From Sciurus carolinensis (lineage: Eukaryota > Chordata > Mammalia > Rodentia > Sciuridae), in NCBI RefSeq assembly GCF_902686445.1, contig NC_062226.1:16898001-16962000 (forward strand): a stretch of 64,000 bases of DNA, read 5' to 3'. The notes under the pieces are model-generated. The model saw nothing but the letters and a program-made list of their open reading frames with translations, was not told where the DNA came from and made no database searches. Position 1 is the first letter of the stretch, and every line of letters starts with the position of its first letter. Positions 57,714 to 64,000 of this stretch are shown in pieces. The translations under genes were made by a program, and so were the position numbers.

Positions 57714-60700
57714 TCATCCGCTTATCAGCGAGATCATTCGTCCTTTAGTTTTTTGAGATTGGCTTATCTCACTTAGCATGATATTCTCCAATTTCGACCA
57801 TTTGCCTACAAATGCCATAATTTTATCATTCTTCATTGCGGAGTAATATTCCATTGTATAAATATGCCACAGTTTCTTTATCCATTCATCAACTGAAGGG
57901 CATCTAGGTTGGTTCCACAATCTGGCTATGGTGAATTGAGCAGCAATGAACATTGATGTGGCTGTATCTCTGTAGTATGCTGATTTTAAGTCCTTTGGGT
58001 ATAGGCCAAGGAGTGGGATAGCTGGGTCAAATGGTGTTTCCATTCCAAGCTTTCTGAGGAATCTCCACACTGCTTTCAAGAGTGGCTGCACTAATTTGCA
58101 ACCCCACCAGCAATGTATGAGTGTTCCTTTTTCACCACATCCTCGCCAACACCTATTGTTGCTTGTGTTCTTGATAATCGCCATTCTAATTGGGGTGAGA
58201 TGAAATCTTAGGGTAGTTTTGATTTGCATTTCCCTTATTACTAGGGATGTTGAACATTTTTTCATATATCTGTTGATTACTTGTACATCTTCTTCTGTGA
58301 AGTGTCTGTTCATTTCCTTAGCCCATTTGTTGATTGGATTATTTGTATTCTTCGTGTAGAGTTTTTTGAGTTCTTTATAGATTCTGGAAATTAGCGCTCT
58401 ATCTGAGGTATGGTTGGCAAAGATATTCTCCCACTCTGTAGGCTCTCTCTTCACATTTCTGATAGTTTCCTTTGCTGAGAGAAAGCTTTTTAGTTTGAAT
58501 CTATCCCAGTTGTTGATTCTTGCTTTTATTTCTTGTGCTATGGGAGTCCTGTTAAGGAAGTCTGATCCTAAGCCAACAAGTTGAAGATTTGGACCTACTT
58601 TTTCTTCTATAAGATGCAGGGTCTCTGGTCTGATTCCAAGGTCCTTGATCCATTTTGAGTTGAGTTTTGTGTAGGGTGAGAGATAGGGGTTTAATTTCAT
58701 TCTATTGCATATGGTTTTCCAGTTTTCCCAGCACCATTTGTTGAAGAGGCTATCTTTTCTCCATTGCATATTGTTGGAACCTTTGTCTAGTATGAGAAAA
58801 TTGTATTTATTTGGGTTTGTGTCCATGTCCTCTATTCTGTACCATTGATCTACCTGTCTATTTTGGTACCAATACCATGCCGTTTTTGTTACTATTGCTT
58901 TGTAGTAGAGTTGAAGATCTGGTATTGCAATACCCCCTGCTTCGCTCTTGCTACTGAGGATTGCTTTAGCTATTCTAGGTTTTTTATTCTTCCAGATGAA
59001 TTTCATAATTGCTTGCTCTATTTCTGCAAGGTACATCATTGGGATTTTAATTGGAATTGCATTGAATCTGTATAGCACTTTAGGTAGTATAGCCATTTTG
59101 ACGATATTAATTCTGCCTATCCAGGAACATGGGAGATCTTTCCATCTTCTAAGGTTTTCTTGAATTTCTTTCTTTAGTGTTCTGTAGTTCTCATTGTAGA
59201 GGTCTTTCACCTCTTTTGTGAGATTGATTCCCAAGTATTTTATTTTTTTTGATGCTATTGTGAATGGGGTAGTTTTCCTAATTTCTCTTTCTGAAGATTC
59301 ATCACTTATGTATAAAAATGCATTGGATTTATGAGCATTGATCTTGTAACCTGCTACTTTACTGAATTCACTTATGAGTTCTAAAAGTTTTCTGGTGGAA
59401 TTTCCAGGTTCCTCTAAATATATAATCATGTCATCAGCGAACAGGGATAGTTTGAGTTCTTCTTTTCCTATTCGTATCCCTTTAATTTCTTTGGTTTTTC
59501 TGATTGCTCTGGCTAGAGTCTCGAGGACGATGTTGAATAGAAGTGGTGAAAGAGGGCATCCCTGCCTTGTTCCAGTTTTTAGGGGGAACGCTTTCAGTTT
59601 TTCACCATTTAGAATGATATTAGCCATGGGCTTAGCGTGGATTGCCTTTATAATGTTTAGGAATGTTCCTACTACCCCAATTTTTTCTAGTGTTTTGAGC
59701 ATGAAGGGATGCTGTATTTTATCAAATGCTTTTTCTGCATCTATTGAAATAATCATGTGATTCTTAACTTTAAGTCTGTTGATATGGTGAATGACATTTA
59801 TTGATTTCCGAATGTTGAACCAACCTTGCATCCCTGGGATAAAACCCACTTGATCGTGGTGCACTATCTTTTTAATATATATTTGTATGCGATTTGCTAA
59901 AATTTTGTTGAGAATTTTTGCATCGATGTTCATTAAGGATATTGGTCTGAAATTTTCCTTCCTCGATGTGTCTCTGTCTGGTTTAGGTATCAGGGTGATA
60001 TTGGCTTCATAGAACGAGTTTGGGAGGGTTCCCTCCTCTTCTATTTCATGGAATAGTTTGAGGAGTATTGGAATGAGCTCTTCTTTAAAGGTTTTGTAGA
60101 ACTCGGCTGAGAACCCATCTGGTCCTGGACTTTTCTTTGTTGGTAGGCTTTTGATGACCTCTTCTATTTCATTGCTTGAAATTGGTTTATTTAGGTTGTG
60201 TATGTCCTCCTCGTTCAGTTTAGGTAATTCATATGTCTCTAGAAATTTGTTGATGTCTTCGAGGTTTTCTGTTTTGTTGGAGTATAGATTTTCGAAATAG
60301 CTTCTAATTATGTTTTGTATTTCACTCGTGTCTGTTGTGATGTTTCCTTGTTCATTCCAAATTTTAGTAATTTGAGTTTTCTCCCTCTTTCTCTTTGTTA
60401 GTGTGGCTAAGGGTTTATCAATTTTATTTATTTTTTCAAAGAACCAACTATTTATTTTGTTAATTTTTCCAATTGTTTCTTTTGTTTCGATTTCATTGAT
60501 TTCGGCTCTGATTTTAACTATTTCCTGTCTTCTACTACTTTTGGTATTGGTCTGCTCTTCTTTTTCTAGCGCTTTGAGCTGTAGTGTTAAGTCGTTTATT
60601 TGTTGATTTCTACTTCTTTTTTTGAATGCACCCCATGAAATAAATCTTCCTCTAAGTACTGCTTTCATAGTGTCCCAGAGATTTTGATATGATGTGTCTT

Positions 60701-60791
60701 TGTTCTCATTTACTTCTAAGAATTTTTTTATTTCCCTCCTGATGTCTTCTGTTATCCATTCATCGTATAATAGTGTATTATTAGTCTCCAA
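57714..60791 (-). CDS. ORF2: L1 ORF2, reverse transcriptase and C-terminal part
   Basis: 1,025 codons in one frame, uninterrupted. ORF2p nicks the target DNA and copies the L1 RNA at the nick. Landmarks, numbered from the first Met of this frame: linker and Z region up to about 150; '[13 protein letters not shown]' at 220-232; first palm Asp in '[11 protein letters not shown]' (Asp351); '[15 protein letters not shown]' at 406-420; active-site 'FADD' at 451-454; '[20 protein letters not shown]' in the thumb-side region; and the Cys-rich motif C-x3-C-x8-H-C-x3-C at 881-898. It ends 'GRMISLISG', as in other mammalian L1s. The Met at 60791 is not the true start: the frame is the continuation of the endonuclease frame, shifted by one lost base near 60,780. 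A separately started RT protein is not expected. Confidence 0.93.
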   Translation of the reverse strand: METNNTLLYDEWITEDIRREIKKFLEVNENKDTSYQNLWDTMKAVLRGRFISWGAFKKRSRNQQINDLTLQLKALEKEEQTNTKSSRRQEIVKIRAEINEIETKETIGKINKINSWFFEKINKIDKPLATLTKRKREKTQITKIWNEQGNITTDTSEIQNIIRSYFENLYSNKTENLEDINKFLETYELPKLNEEDIHNLNKPISSNEIEEVIKSLPTKKSPGPDGFSAEFYKTFKEELIPILLKLFHEIEEEGTLPNSFYEANITLIPKPDRDTSRKENFRPISLMNIDAKILNKILANRIQIYIKKIVHHDQVGFIPGMQGWFNIRKSINVIHHINRLKVKNHMIISIDAEKAFDKIQHPFMLKTLEKIGVVGTFLNIIKAIHAKPMANIILNGEKLKAFPLKTGTRQGCPLSPLLFNIVLETLARAIRKTKEIKGIRIGKEELKLSLFADDMIIYLEEPGNSTRKLLELISEFSKVAGYKINAHKSNAFLYISDESSEREIRKTTPFTIASKKIKYLGINLTKEVKDLYNENYRTLKKEIQENLRRWKDLPCSWIGRINIVKMAILPKVLYRFNAIPIKIPMMYLAEIEQAIMKFIWKNKKPRIAKAILSSKSEAGGIAIPDLQLYYKAIVTKTAWYWYQNRQVDQWYRIEDMDTNPNKYNFLILDKGSNNMQWRKDSLFNKWCWENWKTICNRMKLNPYLSPYTKLNSKWIKDLGIRPETLHLIEEKVGPNLQLVGLGSDFLNRTPIAQEIKARINNWDRFKLKSFLSAKETIRNVKREPTEWENIFANHTSDRALISRIYKELKKLYTKNTNNPINKWAKEMNRHFTEEDVQVINRYMKKCSTSLVIREMQIKTTLRFHLTPIRMAIIKNTSNNRCWRGCGEKGTLIHCWWGCKLVQPLLKAVWRFLRKLGMETPFDPAIPLLGLYPKDLKSAYYRDTATSMFIAAQFTIARLWNQPRCPSVDEWIKKLWHIYTMEYYSAMKNDKIMAFVGKWSKLENIMLSEISQSQKTKGRMISLISG

Positions 60792-61561
60792 GTATTGGAG
60801 AAGTTTCTGTTTTTTATTCTGTCATTTATTTCTAATTTCAATCCATTATGATCTGATAGAGTACAAGGTAGTATCTCTATCTTCTTGTATTTGCTAACAG
60901 TAGCTTTGTGGCATAAAATATGGTCTATTTTAGAGAAGGATCCATGTGCTCTTGAGAAGAAAGTGTATTCGTTCTTTGTTGGATGGTATATTCTATATAT
61001 GTCTGTTAAGTCTAAATTGCTGATTGTGTTGTTGAGATCTATAGTTTCTTTATTCAATTTTTGTTTGGACGATCTATCCAGTGGTGAGAGAGGTGTGTTA
61101 AAATCGCCTAGTATTATTGTGTTGTGGTCTATTTGAATTCTGTAATTGAGAAGGATTTGTTTGACGTACGTGGATGAGCCAATGTTCGGGGCATAGATAT
61201 TTATGATTGTTATGTCTTGCTGATTTATGCTTCCCTTAAGCAGCATGTAATGTCCTTCTTTATCCCTTCTGACTAGTTTTGGTTTGAAGTCCACATTATC
61301 TGAGATGAGGATGGATACTCCAGCTTTTTTGCTGTGTCCGTGTGCATGGTATGTTTTTCCCCATCCTTTCACCTTTAGTCTATGGGTGTCTCTTTCTATG
61401 AGGTGAGTCTCTTGCAGGCAGCATATTGTTGGATCTTTCTTTTTAATCCAATCTGCCAGTCTGTGTCTTTTGATTGATGAATTCAGGCCATTAACATTCA
61501 GGGTTATTATTGTGATATGATTTGTATTCCCAGTCAATTGACTCATATTTGTTTTTGACAT
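60752..61561 (-). CDS. ORF2: L1 ORF2, endonuclease part (cut by frameshift)
   Basis: 269 codons starting at the genuine ORF2 ATG (61561), 31 bases after the ORF1 stop. APE-type endonuclease domain with all expected residues visible: Asn in 'TLNVNGLN' (22-24), Glu51 in 'LQETHL', 'IINIYAPN' (119-126), Asp153 and Asn155 in 'LGDFNTPLS', Asp213 in 'SKIDHIL', and Asp237-His238 in 'LSDHNG'. After 'NFSNTWRL' the frame shifts and ends 11 codons later. The older L1 has one more base at the matching place (about 52,770), as does the frame of the RT part, so a single-base deletion at about 60,780-60,782 explains the break. As it stands, it would encode a free endonuclease domain without RT. Confidence 0.93.
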   Translation of the reverse strand: MSKTNMSQLTGNTNHITIITLNVNGLNSSIKRHRLADWIKKKDPTICCLQETHLIERDTHRLKVKGWGKTYHAHGHSKKAGVSILISDNVDFKPKLVRRDKEGHYMLLKGSINQQDITIINIYAPNIGSSTYVKQILLNYRIQIDHNTIILGDFNTPLSPLDRSSKQKLNKETIDLNNTISNLDLTDIYRIYHPTKNEYTFFSRAHGSFSKIDHILCHKATVSKYKKIEILPCTLSDHNGLKLEINDRIKNRNFSNTWRLIIHYYTMNG

Positions 61562-61592
61562 GATTTGGTTTCTCCTTTATTTGGCTATTCCT

Positions 61593-62639
61593 TTAGGCTA
61601 GCGCCTCCTGTTGCTGATTTGCATCGTTGTTTTTCATCTCTTCCTCATGGAATATTTTGCTGAGAATGTTCTGTAATGCTGGCTTTCTTTTTGTAAATTC
61701 CTTTAGCTTTTGTTTATCATGGAAGGATCTTATTTCATCGTCAAATTTGAAGGTAAGTTTTGCTGGGTATAAGATTCTTGGTTGGCATCCGTTTTCTTTC
61801 AGGGCTTGGTAAATGTTGTTCCAGGCCCTTCTGGCTTTTAGGGTCTGGATTGAAAAATCTGCTGATATTCTTATTGGTTTCCCTCTGAATGTAATTTGAT
61901 TCTTTTCTCTCGCAGCCTTTAAAATTCTGTCTTTATTTTGTATGTTAGGTATTTTCATAATAATGTGCCTTGGTGTGGGTCTGTTGTAATTTTGTATGTT
62001 TGGAGTTCTATAAGCCTCTTGTATTTGGTTTTCCATTTCATTCTTCAGATTTGGGAAATTTTCTGATATTATTTCATTGAATAGATTGTTCATTCCTTTG
62101 GTTTGTTTCTCTAAGCCTTCCTCAATCCCAATAATTCTTAAATTTGGCCTTTTCATGATATCCCATAATTCTTGTAGATTCTGTTCATGATTTCTTACCA
62201 TCTTTTCTGTTTGGCCAGCTTTGCTTTCAAGATTAAATAATTTGTCTTCAATGTCTGAGGTTCTGTCTTCCAGGTGCTCCATTCTATTGGTTATGCTTTC
62301 TATGGAGTTTTTAACTTGGTTTATTGTTTCCTTCATTTCAAGTATTTCAGTTTGGTTTTTTTTCAGTATCTCTAACTCTTTATTGAAATGATCTCTTGCT
62401 TCCCGTATTTGGTCTTTTAACTGTTGATTGGTGCGATCATTTAATGCCTGCATTTGCTCTTTCATCTCCTCCTTCAATGCCTGCATTTGTTCTTTCATCT
62501 CCTCATTTGCTTCCCTGATCGTTTTAATTACGTACATTCTGAACTCCCTTTCTGACATTTCTTCTGCTGTGCTGTCATTGGGTTTTATTGATGTAGTATC
62601 TAGGTTTGTTTGGGACATTTTCTTCCCTTGTTTTCTCAT
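61593..62639 (-). CDS. ORF1: L1 ORF1 protein (RNA-binding trimer), intact
   Basis: 348 codons, slightly longer than the roughly 338-residue human protein. ORF1p coats L1 RNA as a trimer and acts as a nucleic-acid chaperone in the cytoplasmic RNP. Domains seen: basic and Ser/Thr-rich N-tail (1-32), long coiled coil (about 33-155), RRM (about 165-260, 'PNLRIIGIEEG' at 165-175) and C-terminal domain (about 261-340, with 'PAKLTFKF' and 'RSFHDKQKLKEF'). Residues 46-56 and 57-67 are an exact-phase repeat of 11 residues ('EEMKEQMQAL' plus one). A second Met at position 8 ('MSQTNLD') could also serve as start; the first gives the longer frame. Complete and apparently translatable. Confidence 0.95.
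   Translation of the reverse strand: MRKQGKKMSQTNLDTTSIKPNDSTAEEMSEREFRMYVIKTIREANEEMKEQMQALKEEMKEQMQALNDRTNQQLKDQIREARDHFNKELEILKKNQTEILEMKETINQVKNSIESITNRMEHLEDRTSDIEDKLFNLESKAGQTEKMVRNHEQNLQELWDIMKRPNLRIIGIEEGLEKQTKGMNNLFNEIISENFPNLKNEMENQIQEAYRTPNIQNYNRPTPRHIIMKIPNIQNKDRILKAAREKNQITFRGKPIRISADFSIQTLKARRAWNNIYQALKENGCQPRILYPAKLTFKFDDEIRSFHDKQKLKEFTKRKPALQNILSKIFHEEEMKNNDANQQQEALA
62439..62504 (-). repeat. 33-bp tandem duplication inside L1 ORF1
   Basis: Two 33-bp units (62472-62504 and 62439-62471) differ at only a few bases and keep frame, lengthening the coiled coil by 11 residues. Confidence 0.85.
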
Positions 62640-63414
62640 ATTGGTCAGTTGTCAGTGGGACCCTGAGATATTGCAGTTTTCCGCTATTGGCTTATAGTGT
62701 CCCGGTAGATTTCCAGTGTATCACCTCCCAGCCTTCAGTAGCCTGATGTCTTGGAGGAATCTGATAAAGCAGCGTATCCGAAGAAAACTGCCCCTAGCCC
62801 CCTACTGGTTCCACGATTTGGAACTGGCTCTGTGCTGAAATGCTCTCACTGTGGGCCTGCACCGTGCAGCTGGCCGTGTGGGAGGAGCTCACTGCCGGAG
62901 TGTGGAAGGCTACCTTGGGAAGACTCTAGCTGCCCTGCCTGGCTCCGATAAGCCACCTCTATGTGGGCCTGCCCCCCGGGCCGAGCTTTACCCAGTGGGC
63001 AGACTCACCCGTGGCTCTATTTCAGTCCGAGTCTCTCAATGCCTCCCCTTCTTAACTCCTGGGTTCTGGAGCGACAGGGGGTGCAGTCTCCCTCTAGGCT
63101 GCCATCTTGGATCGCCCCGAGAAGAGAGCCTGCAGCCGGAGTGGGCAGAGCCACCTGAAGAGGTGTCTGGCTGCCCTGCCCTGATCCCAGAGGCTGTTTG
63201 CAGATCGAGGCTCTCCGTTGGTTCGGGGGCTTGTGGCTGGTTCTATGTAGAAAGTCTCTCACTGGGCGGTCAGCTCCGAGAGGCTAGCCTTGAACGGCAC
63301 CTCCCACCGCAGGGGTCCAGACTACTTGGGGAAGTCTCTGGCTGCCCTGTCTGGACCCTGAATCTGCTTGTGTGCCAGAGTACGCTGAGCTGCACTGGCT
63401 CCGGGACTCAGACG
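62640..63414 (-). promoter_or_regulatory. Young L1 5'UTR with internal promoter and monomer-like repeats
   Basis: GC-rich leader of about 775 bp. Three imperfect units can be recognised on the plus strand by the core 'ctctggctgccctg' or its variants at about 62,927, 63,166 and 63,346, each followed 40-70 bases later by a 'gctctgt/ctctccg/ctctcac'-type block. Such repeated leaders act as promoters in other L1s. A YY1-type site lies in the middle unit. Confidence 0.7.
63099..63112 (-). promoter_or_regulatory. YY1-type site in the young L1 5'UTR
   Basis: Sense strand reads 'ccaagatggcagcc', the same core as at the 5' end of the old L1, but about 300 bases inside the element instead of at its start. 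Confidence 0.6.
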
Positions 63415-63427
63415 TCATTCTTCTTTA
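63415..63427. repeat. Target-site duplication of young L1, right copy
   Basis: Perfect match to 57473-57485, abutting the L1 5' end. Confidence 0.95.
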
Positions 63428-63447
63428 AAATTGAGTAATATTCCATC

Positions 63448-63508
<61 letters not shown>

Positions 63509-64000
63509 CTTTCTTTAACCATTCATCTGTTGAAAGGCATCTAGGTTGGTTCCATAGCTATTTTGAATTGAGCTGCTATAAACATCAATGTGACTGTGTC
63601 ACTGTAGGATGTTGATTTTAAGTCCTTTGGGTAAAAACTGAGGAGTGGGATAAATGGGTCAAATGGTGGTTTCATTCCAAGTTTTCTGAGGAATCTCCAT
63701 ACTGCTTTCCATAATGGTTGCACCAGTTTGCACTCCCACCAGCAAATACAGTATGAGTGTATCTTTTCCCCAAATCTTTCTCAACACTTATTGTTGATTG
63801 TATTCTTGGTAATTGCCATTCTGATTGGTGTGAAATGAAATCTCTGTCATTTTAATTTGCATTTCTCTAATTGCTAGAGATGTTGAATATGTTTTCATGT
63901 TTTTTGACTATTCATATTTCTCCTGTAAAGTGTCAGTTCGGTTCCTTTGCCCATTTATTGATTGGGTTATTTGTTTTTTGTATGTGTGTTAAGTTTTTTG
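63428..64000 (-). mobile_element. L1 ORF2 C-terminal region (right part of a split copy, leaves the window)
   Basis: ORF2 resumes from 57,485: 'attgagtaatattccatcat', 'aaccattcatctgttgaaag', 'aagtcctttgggtaaaaact' and 'ttgcactcccaccagcaaat'. The longest open piece (63541-63723) reads '[20 protein letters not shown]'. It is decayed and continues beyond 64,000 toward its 5' side. Confidence 0.85.
63449..63505. repeat. (TA)n microsatellite
   Basis: About 28 TA units with one CA, grown from the 'catatatata' spot of L1 ORF2. Confidence 0.95.

Larger units (their letters stand above)
57486..63414 (-). mobile_element. Young, nearly intact full-length L1
   Basis: About 5.93 kb bracketed by a perfect 13-bp duplication. 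The order in sense (minus strand) is a 775-bp GC-rich 5'UTR, ORF1 (348 codons, open), a 31-bp gap, ORF2 (about 1,280 codons, one frameshift), a G-rich 3'UTR and a two-part A tail. The insertion lies in the ORF2 C-terminal region of another L1. Perfect duplication and near-intact ORFs mark it as the youngest layer. One base change keeps it from being a complete autonomous element; its ORF1 could still be made. Confidence 0.95.

Noticed and set aside
59374..59760. 128-codon plus-strand frame and others antisense to ORF2
   Set aside because: They are mirror frames of the L1 ORF2 RT domain on the opposite strand.
62851..63438. 195-codon plus-strand frame across the L1 leader
   Set aside because: Antisense to the L1 5'UTR; an open frame is expected from GC-rich sequence, and it ends inside the flanking L1. 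No known domain.
1..64000. CRISPR array, operon, prophage or other prokaryotic system
   Set aside because: The whole window shows mammalian SINEs, LINEs and LTR elements; no regularly spaced repeats or ribosome-binding-site-led gene clusters.

Overview
The window is nuclear DNA of a placental mammal, most likely a sciurid (squirrel, marmot or chipmunk type). The SINEs point there: ID elements derived from tRNA-Ala, a copy with the squirrel-type tail at 7.82 kb, and fused B1-ID elements at 11.60 and 15.78 kb. It is an AT-rich, repeat-dense intergenic or intronic stretch. I see no exon of an active single-copy host gene, no tRNA or rRNA gene, no CRISPR array and nothing prokaryotic.

Region by region. 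0-2.7 kb holds no recognisable gene. 2.7-6.0 kb is an ancient minus-strand L1M ORF2 remnant split by a 1.66-kb plus-strand L1 with a 12-bp target-site duplication (TSD). 6.9-8.46 kb is a decayed minus-strand UBTFL1-like HMG-box gene, broken by stops, a frameshift, an internal deletion, an L1 3' end and an ID SINE. 8.5-18.8 kb carries scattered MIRs, two B1-ID composites, an L1M RT fragment and a twin-primed (5'-inverted) L1 at 11.85-12.77 kb. 18.8-20.3 kb is an MLT1-type LTR split by a 1-kb L1. 20.9-25.2 kb is a defective ERV-L-class provirus on the minus strand, with two LTRs, a 5-bp TSD and remnants of gag, protease, RT and integrase. 26-48 kb holds a solo LTR, an L2, MIRs, two MER5-like hAT elements, a second twin-primed L1 (34.1-35.3 kb), a recent 5'-truncated L1 (39.4 kb) and an ID SINE with a 15-bp TSD (42.4 kb).

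The most informative region is 48.6-64 kb, a stack of LINE-1s inserted into one another, all on the minus strand. An ancient L1M endonuclease fragment was split by a full-length but decayed L1 (48.89-57.03 kb, 13-bp TSD). That L1 was later hit by an L1 3' fragment and a MaLR-type LTR. Beside it, another L1 (57.09-57.48 and 63.43-64.0 kb) was split by a young, nearly intact full-length L1 (57.49-63.41 kb, perfect 13-bp TSD). The young copy has an open ORF1 and an ORF2 with all visible catalytic residues, but one single-base loss near 60.78 kb separates its endonuclease and RT parts. It also has a repeated GC-rich 5'UTR, a telomere-like G-rich 3'UTR and an unusual two-part A tail.

No genes here work together as a pathway. 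The window is mainly a record of retrotransposition. The only host-derived coding relic I recognise is the UBTFL1-like pseudogene.
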